Source: Sphingomonas sp. PAMC 26605
GTDB lineage: Bacteria > Pseudomonadota > Alphaproteobacteria > Sphingomonadales > Sphingomonadaceae
Length of the DNA: 64,000 nucleotides
Assembly: GCF_000241485.1 (NCBI RefSeq)
Contig: NZ_JH584241.1
Span: 1,882,787 to 1,946,786 of the forward strand
Reading direction: 5' to 3'
A model generated the notes under the pieces. That model ran no database searches and was not told the origin of the DNA. It saw nothing but the letters and a program-made list of their open reading frames with translations. The stretch's first letter is position 1. The number at the start of each line of letters is the position of its first letter. Of the stretch, positions 42,517-54,222 are shown in pieces. The position numbers were made by a program, and so were the translations under genes.

Positions 42517-43578
42517 TTGCGGCTGGGGGGCACGAGCAGCGTGGTGGCGATGGCGCTCGCGCTGTTCGCGGCGCAGGGGGCGATGGCGCAGGACGTCGCG
42601 GCGCCGACGCAGGCGGTCGCGAACGGGACGGCCGCCCCGGCGACGCCGCCTGCCGGCCCGCCCGCGGCGCGACCGCGGCATCACCGGACCAAGGGCGATC
42701 CGCTCGAGGGCTTCAACCGGACGATGTTCTCGCTCCACCAGTTCCTCGATCGGATCGCGTTCCGGCCGTTGGCGATGCTCTACAAGACCGTGTTTCCGAA
42801 GCCGCTGCGCACCGGAATCCGCCACGTCTTCTCGAACGTCGGCGAGCCGCTGGTGTTTGCCAACGATGTGCTGCAACTGAAGCCAAAGCGCGCGCTCAAG
42901 ACGGCCGGGCGCTTCCTCGTCAATTCGACGATCGGGATCGGCGGCGTGCTCGATGTCGCCAAGACGCGCGATTTCAACCTGCCGCATCACGACAACAGTT
43001 TCGGCACCACGCTCGGCCATTACGGCCTGGGCCCGGGACCCTACATCTTCCTTCCGCTGGTCGGCCCGAGCGACTTCCGCGATTTCGGCGCCGGGATCGC
43101 GCAGGGGCAGACCTATGCCTTCACGATCGGCACGCCGTTCGACCGCGCCGAATATCGCGTATCCGAAGCGGTGCTGACCGGGCTCGATCTGCGTGTCGAA
43201 TCGGATGGGGCGTTGAAGGCGCTGCTCGGCGGCGCGGTCGATCCGTATGCGACGCTGCGCTCGGCCTATCTGCAGGATCGCGCGGTGAGCATCGCCGAGA
43301 CGCACAGTGCCAAGGCCGCAGCGGCGAGCGCGCTCGACGATCCGCTGACCGATCCGGCGGCGGATCCGCTCAAGGACCCGGCGGCGGGGGCCGCGCCGAC
43401 TAGCGCTGCGCCGACGCCGAAGCCAGCTGCGGACGACTTCCCGGCCGATCCTGCGGCTGCGCCGACGGCCAGCCCGATGGCGCCGCCCGCCGCCAAGCCT
43501 GCCGTCGATGATTTTCCGGCTGATCCCGCGGCGCCCGCTAGCGCGCCGCCGGTCGCGACGTCCCCGGCGAAGCGGTAA
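42517..43578 (+). CDS. mlaA: MlaA/VacJ-family protein without a lipobox cysteine
   Basis: MlaA is an outer-membrane component that removes misplaced phospholipids. The 353-residue product has the family signature DPLEGFNRTMF, NVGEPLVFANDVLQLKPKRA, NSTIGIGGVLDVA and GPGPYIFLPLVGPSDFRD. The signal peptide (MRLGGTSSVVAMALALFAAQG... to AMAQ) ends at an alanine-x-alanine site and no cysteine follows, so it is probably not a lipoprotein, unlike E. coli MlaA. The C-terminal 90 residues are low-complexity, with two repeats of a KPAxDDFPADPAA unit. The TTG at 42517 is the best start. It ends 152 bases before convergent hpnN. Confidence 0.88.
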   Translation: MRLGGTSSVVAMALALFAAQGAMAQDVAAPTQAVANGTAAPATPPAGPPAARPRHHRTKGDPLEGFNRTMFSLHQFLDRIAFRPLAMLYKTVFPKPLRTGIRHVFSNVGEPLVFANDVLQLKPKRALKTAGRFLVNSTIGIGGVLDVAKTRDFNLPHHDNSFGTTLGHYGLGPGPYIFLPLVGPSDFRDFGAGIAQGQTYAFTIGTPFDRAEYRVSEAVLTGLDLRVESDGALKALLGGAVDPYATLRSAYLQDRAVSIAETHSAKAAAASALDDPLTDPAADPLKDPAAGAAPTSAAPTPKPAADDFPADPAAAPTASPMAPPAAKPAVDDFPADPAAPASAPPVATSPAKR

Positions 43579-43614
43579 CGCCGCTGCCCACCACGCGCAG
43601 CGCCAGCTTCGGAA

Positions 43615-43722
43615 CCTCCCCTCCCGCTTGCGGGAGGGGTTAGGGGTGGGGCGTGCCGCGAGCGCAGCGCAGGGGATCCAGGTCGTTCCCTCCCCCAGCC
43701 CCTCCCGCAAGCGGGAGGGGAG
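43615..43722. repeat. Type B palindromic repeat between mlaA and hpnN
   Basis: Left hairpin CCTCCCCTCCCGCTTGCGGG with AGGGG; right hairpin CCCCTCCCGCAAGCGGGAGG with GGAG. The element sits in the convergent gap between mlaA and hpnN, a common place for bidirectional terminators. The inner GGGTCGGCC box is replaced by GGGGTGGGGCGTGCC. Confidence 0.8.
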
Positions 43723-43730
43723 CAAGAGGG

Positions 43731-46325
43731 CTACGCCTTCTTCGCGCGCGGGGGCCCCAAGAGCGCGGGCTCGAAGATCAGCGCGCATACCAGCGTCCAC
43801 GCCAGCGAGATCATCAAAATCTTGCCCATGCTCGCGGTGCCGGGATGGTGCGACAGCCACAGGCTGCCGAACGCGCTGCCGGTCGCGAGCGCGCTGAACA
43901 GCACCGCGCGCGCGAGGCTCGACTGCAGCAGGTCGGTGGCCCCGGCGCGCCAGGCCATCACGAAATAGATGTGGAACGCGACCCCCACGCCGAACAGCAG
44001 CGGAAAGGCGATGATGTTGGCGAAGTTGATCGGCTGGCCGATCAGCACGCAGCTTCCCAGCGTCAGGAAGCCCGACAGGACGACCGGCGCGAGCGTGAAG
44101 GCGACTTCTTTCAGATCGCGCAGCACGACGAACAGCAGGCCGCTGACCAGCACGAGCGCAAGGATCCCCGCCTCGACGAACGCCCAGGCGACGGTGCCGG
44201 CGGCCTCCTGCGTCGCGACGGGCAAGCCGCTCGCGGTCGGCGCGACCGCGCGCACGGCTCGCGTGAAGCGGCGCAGCACGGCATTGTCGTTGCTGTCGCC
44301 CTTGGGGAAGACCTGCACCAAGGCGCGGCCGTCCTTCGACACCCAATCGCCCGCGATCTCGGGCGGCAGCGTCGCGCGCGTTACCGGCTCGGCCTGGAGC
44401 AGGCTGCGAATCTGGTCGAGCATCGTGCCGAGCGGGGTGACGAGCAGGGCGGTCGCGTTGGTCCGCTGCGTCGTCGCGGCGCGCGCGAGCCGATCGAACG
44501 CGCTCGCGAGCCGACGGGCGTCGCCAGCGGCGGGGCCGGGATGCGCGGTCGCGGCGGCGCGGAGTTCGCCTGCGGTCTTCATCAGCGCCGCACTTGCCGC
44601 GGCGTCGCTTGGCGGCGGCGTCACGTCGAACGGGTTGACCGCTGCATCGAGCAACAAGGCCGCATCCTGCACCACCGCGAGCTTGGCCGGCTGGTCCTCG
44701 GGCACGAAGCCATCGACCGACACCGCCTCGGCAACCTCGGGCAACGCGCTCAGCTTCGCGGCAAGCGCCTTCGCCGCATCGGCATTGGGCGCGAGCACGT
44801 TGATCGTGTTGGGCGTGCGCAGCGGATCGCGCATCAGATCGGTCAGCGCGCGCATCGCCGGGCCGTCCTTGGCGCGCAGGTGGAGCGGATTGAAGTCGAA
44901 CTGAACGAAGGGGAGCAGCGCGATGCTCCCCGCCATCGACGCGGCGAACGCCCAGAGTACCGTCTTGCGATGCGTGTGCAGCCAGCGGTCGAGCGGCGCC
45001 GCCGCGCTGAAGCCGACCTCGCGCCGCGGCGCGCCGGGCTTGAGCAGCATCAGCATCGCGGGCAGCAGCGTGACGCTCGCGACGAGTGCGACGATCATCC
45101 CGAGCCCGGCAATGATGCCGAGCTCGGCAATCCCGATATAATCGGTCGGCAGGAACGCGCCGAAACCGAGGAACACCGCCCCCGCCGCCAGCGCGAGCGG
45201 CGCGCCGAGCGCGGTGGCGGCGCGTTGGAGCGCGGCGGCGGTGTCGGCGCCGTCGAGCCGCTCGGCATTGAAGCGCACCGAGATCTGGATTCCGAAATCG
45301 ACCCCAAGCCCGACGAACAACGGAATGAAAGCGACCGAGATCAGATTGAGCGCCCCGACCGCGAGCAGCCCGAGCGCGGTCGTCAGCACGAGCCCCGCAA
45401 TGATGGTGACGACGATCCCCGCGACGATCTTCACCGAACGCGTCGCGAACCACAGCGTCAGCAGCATCGCCGCGGCCATCACCAGCCCGACGAAACCGAT
45501 ATTCTCCTCGAGCGTCGCAAACTCCTCGTCGGCAAGCGGGACTTCGCCCGTCGTGCGCACGGTCACGCCGTGCGCCGGATCGAGCCCCAGCTTGTCCGCT
45601 TGCGCGACGATCGCGGCGACCGCATCCTCGCCGGGCTGGAGCGCGCCGTAATCGAGCTTGGGCTGCGCAAGGATCAAGCGACGCCGCGGCGGGGTGGTGC
45701 CCGAGCCCGGCTCGGCGAACAGCTCCTGCCACGAGAAATAGGCGGGCTTGCCCGCCGCCGAAGCGTCGAGCGCATCGGCCATCGTCCGCATCGGCCGCGC
45801 GATCCGCGTCAATGGGACGTCGCCGCGCGCGACCCCGGTCAGCATCGTCGAAAAGGCATTCGCGATGCCGCGTAGCGACGGGTCGCTGGCGAGCGGGCCG
45901 AGCAGTGGCTGCGCGTCGATCAGCGCCTTGGTCGAGGCCTGGACCTCGGCGGTCGAACCGAACAGCAGCCCCTCACGGTCGAAATAAGCGCCGCCATCGG
46001 GGCGCTGGACGCGGCGGAAGTGCGTCGTGTCGGTGGCCAAGGCGGCAGAGAGTTTCGCTGCCCCCGCTTCGGCGAGCTCGGGCGTCTTGCCGTCGACCAC
46101 GACGAGCAGCACGTCGGACAGTTGCGGGAACGCCGTCTCGACGGCTTTCTCGTTCTGCCGCCACGCGATCTTGGGCGAGATCAATGCCGCGGTATCGGTG
46201 GTCATCGCGAAATGCCCGGCGGCATAGACGGCCGCGCCCGCGACCAAGGCGAGGCACAAAGCGAGCACCGCGAACGGGCGGCGCACGCCGAGCGCGACGA
46301 GCCGCTGGAGCAGGGTTGCGATCAC
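43731..46325 (-). CDS. hpnN: Hopanoid transporter HpnN (RND/MMPL family)
   Basis: HpnN is an RND-superfamily inner-membrane transporter that moves hopanoids to the outer membrane. The 864-residue protein has the two-fold RND layout: helix 1 near 15-35, a large periplasmic loop, a helix bundle with the VGLGVDFGIQISVRF region (about 335-350), a second periplasmic loop, and a C-terminal bundle with FPLLFGVGVAFHIYFVMAWR. Both sterol-sensing-like GxxxD/E regions are visible. The GTG at 46325 overlaps the stop of the DUF2141 gene (GTGA). The product is full length. Confidence 0.92.
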   Translation of the reverse strand: MIATLLQRLVALGVRRPFAVLALCLALVAGAAVYAAGHFAMTTDTAALISPKIAWRQNEKAVETAFPQLSDVLLVVVDGKTPELAEAGAAKLSAALATDTTHFRRVQRPDGGAYFDREGLLFGSTAEVQASTKALIDAQPLLGPLASDPSLRGIANAFSTMLTGVARGDVPLTRIARPMRTMADALDASAAGKPAYFSWQELFAEPGSGTTPPRRRLILAQPKLDYGALQPGEDAVAAIVAQADKLGLDPAHGVTVRTTGEVPLADEEFATLEENIGFVGLVMAAAMLLTLWFATRSVKIVAGIVVTIIAGLVLTTALGLLAVGALNLISVAFIPLFVGLGVDFGIQISVRFNAERLDGADTAAALQRAATALGAPLALAAGAVFLGFGAFLPTDYIGIAELGIIAGLGMIVALVASVTLLPAMLMLLKPGAPRREVGFSAAAPLDRWLHTHRKTVLWAFAASMAGSIALLPFVQFDFNPLHLRAKDGPAMRALTDLMRDPLRTPNTINVLAPNADAAKALAAKLSALPEVAEAVSVDGFVPEDQPAKLAVVQDAALLLDAAVNPFDVTPPPSDAAASAALMKTAGELRAAATAHPGPAAGDARRLASAFDRLARAATTQRTNATALLVTPLGTMLDQIRSLLQAEPVTRATLPPEIAGDWVSKDGRALVQVFPKGDSNDNAVLRRFTRAVRAVAPTASGLPVATQEAAGTVAWAFVEAGILALVLVSGLLFVVLRDLKEVAFTLAPVVLSGFLTLGSCVLIGQPINFANIIAFPLLFGVGVAFHIYFVMAWRAGATDLLQSSLARAVLFSALATGSAFGSLWLSHHPGTASMGKILMISLAWTLVCALIFEPALLGPPRAKKA

Positions 46326-46792
46326 TGGCTGCCCGAGCCTGGTCCGATGAAGTAGCGCAGCTTCAGCCGAATGGTCTTTTCCTGGCCGTCATAATCGAAC
46401 ACGGCTTCCTCCCACTTCGGCGGGGCGAGCTTGATCCTGGCGTCGTTGGAGAAGCCGACGCCCTCCTTGGGCACGCCGAACAACGCGCGGTCGATCTTGT
46501 TGTTGCCGTTCTGGTCGTAGAACACCTGCGCGGCATAGCGGCCGGGCTTGAGACCGCTGAGCGTGACGGTCGTCTCGCCGAGATGCGCGGGGGCGTTGCC
46601 GGTGATCGGGCAATCCTTGAGGAACTGCGCCTGGGTGCACAGGTCGACATGGACGTGCCCGGTATGATCGCGGACGTTGTCGACCGCGACATGGAGCAGC
46701 CCGCTCGACCCCTGACCGGCGGTGAGCGCGAACAATGGCAGTGCTGCGACGAGAAGTTTTCCGACGCGCGCGAACGAGGAGATAGGATGCAT
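46322..46792 (-). CDS. DUF2141-family secreted protein
   Basis: This 156-residue protein has a signal peptide (about residues 1-28, ending near TAGQG) and a DUF2141 domain with VTLSGLKPGRYAAQVFYDQNGNNKID at about 76-101 and GVPKEGVGFSNDARI following. DUF2141 proteins are small secreted beta-sandwich proteins of unknown role. The gene lies directly upstream of hpnN with a GTGA overlap, so it is co-expressed with the hopanoid transporter. The DQNGNNKID stretch resembles a calcium-binding loop (inference). Confidence 0.88.
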   Translation of the reverse strand: MHPISSFARVGKLLVAALPLFALTAGQGSSGLLHVAVDNVRDHTGHVHVDLCTQAQFLKDCPITGNAPAHLGETTVTLSGLKPGRYAAQVFYDQNGNNKIDRALFGVPKEGVGFSNDARIKLAPPKWEEAVFDYDGQEKTIRLKLRYFIGPGSGSQ

Positions 46793-46986
46793 GGCGGCCC
46801 TTTAGACCAGATTGAGGCCGGAATGGAACCGGCTCGACGCACGCGTCTTGTCGATTCGCGCTGAACCCGCGCTTAAGCTCCGCGGCGCTGCAGCAGGTCC
46901 GCTCGCGCGCGACGATTGGCGTTTGCGCAGGCGTCGCGTTGCTCTACGCTCAGCCGCAGCGCAGCAACGCGACGCAGGGGATTTTG

Positions 46987-47688
46987 GTGAGCGGAGGGAC
47001 ATCGCAGGTGGCGGCCGCCACCGATCGCTTTGCCGCCGCGCATGCCGCGCTCAGGGCCGATCCGAGCGTGCAATTCACGCTTCATAGCGTGCCCCCGCCG
47101 CCCAAGCCGCCCGAATGGCTGATGCAGGTCGGCAGATGGCTCGGCAAGCTGTTCGAGCCGGTCGGGCGCGGCCTGGTGTGGATCGCGCATCGGCTGCCGC
47201 ATTGGCCGTATGCGAAGATCCTGTTGTGGGGCGTGCTCGCGCTGGTCGCGATCGCGATCCTTTGGGCGGTGTATCAGCGCGTGCGGCATGGCGAATGGCG
47301 CTGGCCGCGCTTCGGGTGGCGGCGCCCGGCGGTCTCGCAGCCCGTCGATGCCGCCTGGGCGCCCGAGGCCGCGCCGGTGCAGGAATGGCTGCGCGAGGCC
47401 GATCTGCTCGCGGGCGAAGGGCGCTATGCCGAGGCGGTGCATCACCTGCTGCGGCGCTCGATCGACGATATCGCGCGGCGCCGCCCGCAGCTCGTCCGTC
47501 CGGCGCTGACCAGCCGCGAGTTGAGCGCATCCGCCGCGATCCCGCTATCGGCGCGCGACCTGTTCGCGGGGATCGCCCGCCTGGTCGAACGCAGCCTGTT
47601 CGGCGGACGCGCGGTCGATGCGGCGGACTGGACGCAGGCGCGCGCCGCGTATCGCGATTTCGCGTTGCCCGGCGCGTGGCGCGGATGA
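46987..47688 (+). CDS. DUF4129-family membrane protein
   Basis: This 233-residue protein has a single transmembrane helix near 75-97 and a C-terminal DUF4129 domain (EWLREADLLAGEGRYAEAVHHLLRRSIDDIARRRP, about 133-167, then LTSRELSAS). The GTG at 46987 is chosen because AGGGG lies six bases upstream; a TTG at 46939 is also in frame. It is the first gene of a MoxR-type cluster and overlaps the DUF4350 gene by 4 bases (ATGA). The N-terminal part lies outside the membrane and may sense or bind a partner. Confidence 0.82.
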   Translation: MSGGTSQVAAATDRFAAAHAALRADPSVQFTLHSVPPPPKPPEWLMQVGRWLGKLFEPVGRGLVWIAHRLPHWPYAKILLWGVLALVAIAILWAVYQRVRHGEWRWPRFGWRRPAVSQPVDAAWAPEAAPVQEWLREADLLAGEGRYAEAVHHLLRRSIDDIARRRPQLVRPALTSRELSASAAIPLSARDLFAGIARLVERSLFGGRAVDAADWTQARAAYRDFALPGAWRG

Positions 47689-48898
47689 GCGACCTGACGA
47701 TGGGCGAGCCCGGAGCGGGTAATACGGGCGCGTTCAACGTGCGCACCGTCGCGATCCTGCTCGCGGTCGGCATTCTCGCCTTTATCGGGATGCTGGTGCT
47801 CGGGGCGTACGCCCCCGACCTGCGTTCGGGCCGCAATGGCGGGGCGCATGCGCTGTCGAACGCCGCGGTCGGGTATAGCGGGATCGTCCGGTTGGCCGAA
47901 GCGACCGGGCGCACCCCGCGGATCATCCGCAACGCGCGGCAGCTCGGCGGCGAGGACCTCGTCGTGCTCACCCCCGAATCGGGTGCGACCGACTTGACCA
48001 AGGTGCTCGCCGCGCGCGGCGCCAAGGCGACGCTCGTCATCCTGCCGAAATGGCAGACCGCCGCCGATCCGCTTCATCCCGGCTGGGCGAATTTCGTCGC
48101 GTTCCGGCCGGTCGGCGATGCCGAGGGCGTGCTCGCGCCGCAATACAAGCTCAAGGTCACGCGCTACACCAGCGGCGGGCAGCCGCTGCGCGCGTTAAGG
48201 TGGATGCCGCGCGGCATCGCCTTTGCCGCGCCGCGCCCGGTGCAGACGATCGCCGGCGTCGACCTCCGCCCGATCCTGACCGACGCGCAGGGGCATGTCG
48301 TGCTCGGCCAGATCGGGGATGCGGCTTTCTATGTTCTTGCCGATCCCGATCTGCTGTCGAACATCGGCATGCGCGATGCGGCGCAGGCGCGCGCGGCGCT
48401 CGAGCTGCTCGACTGGCTCAATTCGACCGGGGCGAAGACAATCGGCTTCGATGTCACGCTCAACGGCTTCGGCGCGTCGCCGAGCCCGCTGAAACTGCTG
48501 TTCGACCCGCCCTTTCTCGCGATGACGCTGACGCTCGCAGCGGCGGTGCTGCTCGCAGGCGTCCAGGCGACCGCGCGCTTCGGCCCGCCGCGGCGGCGCG
48601 CGCGGGCGATCGCGTTCGGCAAGACCGCGCTGATCGACAATGCCGCCGCGCTCGTCCGCAAGGCCGGGCGGCAGGGGCGGCTCGGCCCACGCTATGTCGA
48701 TCTGGTGCGCGAGCGGGCGGGCGGCGTGTTCGGCGTGCCGGCGCGACTGCAGGGGGCTGCGGCCGACACCTATCTCGACGGCCTGCGCGGGCGGGCGCGT
48801 TTCACAGGATTGGCGGAACAGGCGCGCGACGCGCGCGACCCCCGCGACATGCTCGCGGCGGCGCAGGCGCTGCATCACTGGTTATGGGAGAAGACGCG

Positions 48899-48902
<4 letters not shown>
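47685..48902 (+). CDS. DUF4350-family membrane protein
   Basis: This 405-residue protein has a transmembrane helix near 22-42, a soluble central DUF4350 domain (GGAHALSNAAVGYSGIVRLAEATGR near 52-76, LVVLTPESG around 92), a second helix near 275-295 and a cytoplasmic C-terminal region of about 105 residues. Members of this cluster type are uncharacterised; DUF4350 proteins commonly accompany MoxR ATPase and DUF58 genes. It overlaps both neighbours by 4 bases (ATGA before, GTGA after), which indicates translational coupling. Confidence 0.82.
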
Positions 48903-49864
<962 letters not shown>

Positions 49865-49887
49865 TCTTGCGCGCTGCGTCCATCCCC

Positions 49888-49968
49888 CGTCACCCCCGCG
49901 AAAGCGGGGGTCCCGCTTCTTCTTCGGCGGCAGGAAGAAGCGGGATCCCCGCGTTCGCGGGGATGACG
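49888..49968. repeat. Type D palindromic repeat between moxR and DUF58
   Basis: This 81-base element begins CGTCACCCCCGCGAAAGCGG and ends CGCGTTCGCGGGGATGACG, with nested arms CCCGCTTCTTC and GAAGAAGCGGG. It separates moxR from the DUF58 gene on the same strand. A diverged relative lies inside the membrane-protein gene at 57310-57412. Confidence 0.85.
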
Positions 49969-49985
49969 GGGGGAGCGCGCGCGCG

Positions 49986-51296
49986 ATGATCTACCCGACA
50001 CGCACCGCGGTCCTCGCCGCAGCCGCCGGTGCGCCGGTAGCGTTGTTCATCGCCGTCGCGTTGCCCGGTCGCTGGTATGTCGGGCTCGCCTGGCCGATCG
50101 CGGTGCTGCTGCTGACCGCGTTCGATGCATTGAGCGCGCGGCGCACCGGGACCGCCAGCCTGTCGGTCCCCACGACTGCGCCGGTCGGCGCCACAATCGA
50201 CGCGATGATCCGCGTCACGATCGCAGGCGGCCGGCCACCGCGCAGCGCAGAGGTGGCGCTCGATGGCGGCCCGCTGCTCGCGCTCGAGAATGACGGACGG
50301 TTGTGGCTCACGCTGCACGACGGCCGCGGTGAAGCGCTGCTGCCGCTCGCCACGCTCCGGCGCGGCACCGCGCGGATCGACAAGCTCTGGCTGCGCTGGC
50401 GCGGCGCCTTCGGGCTGGCGTGGCAGCAACGCATCCTCCCCACCGACGTGACGCTCCCGATCCTCCCCGACATCCGCGCGCTCCACGACCGCGGTGCGCA
50501 GATCTTCCAGCGCCACGCGCTGTCGGGCCTGCTCGCGCAGATCAACCGCGGCGACGGCACCGATTTCGACGCTTTGGTCGAGTTCCGCGCAGGCATGGAC
50601 CGCCGCGCGATCGACTGGAAGCAGTCGGCGCGCCAGACCAAGCTCCACGCCAAGGAATATCGCAGCGAGCGCAACAACCAGATCGTCTTCGCGGTCGACG
50701 CCGGACGGCAGATGTCCGAGCCCGTCGCCGGCCTGCCGCGCGTCGACCGCGCGGTGTCGGCGATGCTGCTCACCGCCTGGATCGCCTTGAAGCTCGGCGA
50801 CCGCGTCGCGCTCCACGCATTCGATTCGCGCCCGCGCATCGCGAGCGGACTGGTGTCGGGAATGCCCGCCTTCGCCAATCTCCAGCGGCTCGCCGCGGCG
50901 ATCGACTATAGCGGCGAGGAGACCAATTACAGCTTCGCGCTGACCACGCTCGCCGCCAAGCTGACGCGGCGCTCGATGATCGTTTTGTTCACCGAATTCA
51001 CCGATCTGACCTCGGCCGATTTCCTCGTGCGCGCCGCCGCGCGGTTACTCGACGGGCATCTGCTGCTCGTCGTCGTGCTGCGCGACGAGGAGGTCGAGCG
51101 GCTGGTCGATGCCGCGCCCGCGACACCCGACGACGTGACCCGCGCGGTCACCGCCGCCGCCTTGCTGCGCGATCGCAAGCTCGTGCTCACCCGGCTCCAG
51201 CATCTCGGCGTGCATGTGATCGAAAGCGCGCACGACCGCGTCGGCGAGGAGCTCGTCGCGGGCTATGTCGCCTTGAAACGCAGGAACCTGCTCTGA
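49986..51296 (+). CDS. DUF58-domain protein
   Basis: This 436-residue protein has two N-terminal helices (about 10-25 and 32-47), followed by a soluble region. The DUF58 core appears as FDALVEFRAGMDRRAIDWKQSARQTKLHAKEYRSERN (about 195-231), and a VWA-like segment VFAVDAGRQMSE (about 236-247) has a metal-site-like D...S pattern. DUF58 proteins are predicted partners of MoxR ATPases. The ATG at 49986 is the first after the palindromic repeat. Its TGA shares a base with the start of the next gene. Confidence 0.9.
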   Translation: MIYPTRTAVLAAAAGAPVALFIAVALPGRWYVGLAWPIAVLLLTAFDALSARRTGTASLSVPTTAPVGATIDAMIRVTIAGGRPPRSAEVALDGGPLLALENDGRLWLTLHDGRGEALLPLATLRRGTARIDKLWLRWRGAFGLAWQQRILPTDVTLPILPDIRALHDRGAQIFQRHALSGLLAQINRGDGTDFDALVEFRAGMDRRAIDWKQSARQTKLHAKEYRSERNNQIVFAVDAGRQMSEPVAGLPRVDRAVSAMLLTAWIALKLGDRVALHAFDSRPRIASGLVSGMPAFANLQRLAAAIDYSGEETNYSFALTTLAAKLTRRSMIVLFTEFTDLTSADFLVRAAARLLDGHLLLVVVLRDEEVERLVDAAPATPDDVTRAVTAAALLRDRKLVLTRLQHLGVHVIESAHDRVGEELVAGYVALKRRNLL

Positions 51297-52316
51297 TGGC
51301 CACCGCCTTGCTCACCGCGCAGCCCGCCACGGTCAACGCCAGCCGTTTCCGCGCGGCGCATGCCGCCGACTGGCAGCGGCTCGAGACGCTGGTCACGCGG
51401 ATCGAGAAACGCTCGATCTCGGCATTGAGCGATGACGATCTGCTCGCGCTTCCGCTGCTGTACCGCACCGCCTTGTCGTCGCTGTCGATCGCGCGCGAGA
51501 CCTCGCTCGACCGTGCGCTGGTGACGTATCTCGAACAGCTCTGCACACGCGCCTATTTCCAGCTCTACGGCGTCCCGACCTCGGCGGTGCGGCAATTGCG
51601 CGATTTCTTCGTGCGCGCCTGGCCCGCCGCGGTGCGCGCGCTGTGGCGCGAGACGCTCGTCTCGCTGCTGCTGACGGTGGCGGGCACTGTGGTCGGCTAT
51701 CTGCTGGTGCGCGGCGATCCCGGCTGGTTCTTCGGGCTGGTCGGCGAGAGCATGGCGGGCGGGCGCGATCCCTCAGCCTCGTTCGAATCGCTCTGGATCA
51801 CGCTCTACGGCAAGCATAACGACATGCTGACGACCTTCGCCGCCTATCTCTTCACGCACAATGCGCAGATCGCGATCTTCTCGTTCGCGCTCGGTTTCGC
51901 CTTCGCGGTGCCGACCGCGCTGCTGATCGCGTATAACGGATTGATGCTCGGCGCCTTCCTCGCGGTGTTCGTGCCCAAGGGATTGGGCTTCGGCTTCACC
52001 GGCTGGATCCTGATCCACGGCACGACCGAATTGTTCGCGATCATCCTGTCGGGCGCGGCGGGGTTCCGCATCGGCACCGCGATCGCCTTTCCCGGCCGCG
52101 CGACGCGCGGCGACGCCGCGGTGCAGGCGGGCAAGACGGGGGCGACCGTGATGGGCGGGGCGGTGGTGATGCTGCTCGTCGCGGGGCTGCTCGAGGGGAT
52201 CGGGCGGCAGACCGTGACGAACGATCTCGCGCGCTATGCGATCGGGCTGGCGATGCTGCTCGGCTGGCTGCTCTATTTCTATCTGCCCCGTTCCTATCTG
52301 CCGAGGAGCCGCCGCG

Positions 52317-52333
<17 letters not shown>
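51296..52333 (+). CDS. SpoIIM-like (stage II sporulation protein M) membrane protein
   Basis: This 345-residue protein matches the SpoIIM/DUF95 family: helices near 118-137, 195-222 and 222-245, the segment FFGLVGESMAGGRDP, an FTHNAQIAIFSFALGFAFAVPTALLIAYNGLMLGAF stretch and HGTTELFAIILSGAAGFRIG. Outside sporulators it is a member of MoxR clusters with no assigned function. Its ATG overlaps the DUF58 stop by one base, and its 3' end overlaps the RDD gene by 17 bases. It likely acts with the RDD protein in the membrane. Confidence 0.88.
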
Positions 52334-53171
<838 letters not shown>

Positions 53172-53215
53172 CGACGGAGGGTGCATTCTCCGCGATCCCC
53201 CTCTAGGTCCGCTGC

Positions 53216-54214
53216 ATGGCCCGTAACCGCTATTATTCCGGCCCGCCGAGCGACCATTTCGACGGCGTGCGCTTCTTCAATCCTGGTCAGCCACCCAGCG
53301 ATGCCGGGCTGGGCGCGGTGCTGCGCTGGAAGCTTGCGAACGGCGCGGCGCGCTGGCCGGCATCGGTGCCCGTCGCGCCCGCCAAGCCGGTCGCGCGGCA
53401 CGCGGGCTTGCGCGTGACGATGGTCGGGCACGCGTCGCTGCTGATCCAGGCGGCGGGGGTCAACATCCTGACCGATCCCGTCTGGTCCGAGCGCGCGAGC
53501 CCGTTCTCCTTCCTCGGCCCCAAGCGCGTCACCGCGCCGGGGGTCGCGTTCGACGATCTGCCGCCGATCGACCTCGTGCTGCTCAGCCATTGCCATTACG
53601 ACCATCTCGACCTCGCCACGCTGCGCCGTCTCCACGTCGCGCACGCGCCGCTGATGGCGATGCCGCTCGGCACCGATGCGATCGTCCGCGCGGGCGTTCC
53701 GGGCGCGCGCTGCGTGGTCGGCGACTGGTGGGACAGCCTCGCGCTCGCCAACGGCTTCGCGACGACGCTGACCCCGGCGCGGCACTGGGCGAATCGCTGG
53801 CCGAGCGACGTGCGCATGGCGCTGTGGGCGGGGCATTATCTGACGACGCCGGTCGGCACGCTGTGGTTCGTCGGCGACACCGGCTATGGCGACGGTGCGA
53901 TCTTTCCGGCGATCCGCGCACGGCTCGGCGCGCCCGACGTCGCGCTGATCCCGATCGGCGCGTATGCGCCGCGCTGGTTCATGGCCGAACAGCATGTCGA
54001 CCCGACCGAGGCCGTGCGGATCTTCCAGGATGTCGATGCGGGGCAGGCATTGGGCATCCACTGGGGGACGTTCCAGCTGACCGACGAAGCGCGGGATGCG
54101 CCGCGGCTGGCGCTTGACGATGCGGTTTCGGCAGCGGGTCTCGCGCGGTCGCGCTTCGTGGCGGCGGAACCGGGCGGCGTGTACGATTTCGACCAAGGCG
54201 GGCCGGCCGCCTGA
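53216..54214 (+). CDS. Metallo-beta-lactamase-fold hydrolase
   Basis: This 332-residue cytoplasmic protein shows the metal-binding motif HCHYDH (about 123-128), a later GDTGYGDG (about 221-228) and an IHWGTF histidine near 282, the pattern of UlaG/NAPE-PLD-like lactonases and phosphodiesterases. The first 60 residues (NRYYSGPPSDHFDGVRFFNPG) are typical of the NAPE-PLD-like group, which hydrolyses phospholipid-like substrates. It lacks a signal peptide. It stands alone, 44 bases after the RDD gene and followed by tRNA-Arg on the opposite strand. Confidence 0.9.
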   Translation: MARNRYYSGPPSDHFDGVRFFNPGQPPSDAGLGAVLRWKLANGAARWPASVPVAPAKPVARHAGLRVTMVGHASLLIQAAGVNILTDPVWSERASPFSFLGPKRVTAPGVAFDDLPPIDLVLLSHCHYDHLDLATLRRLHVAHAPLMAMPLGTDAIVRAGVPGARCVVGDWWDSLALANGFATTLTPARHWANRWPSDVRMALWAGHYLTTPVGTLWFVGDTGYGDGAIFPAIRARLGAPDVALIPIGAYAPRWFMAEQHVDPTEAVRIFQDVDAGQALGIHWGTFQLTDEARDAPRLALDDAVSAAGLARSRFVAAEPGGVYDFDQGGPAA

Positions 54215-54222
54215 GGCGGCGG

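Noticed and set aside
43653..45875. Long plus-strand frame opposite hpnN
   Set aside because: It is antisense to the RND transporter and has no hydrophobic or catalytic pattern of its own.
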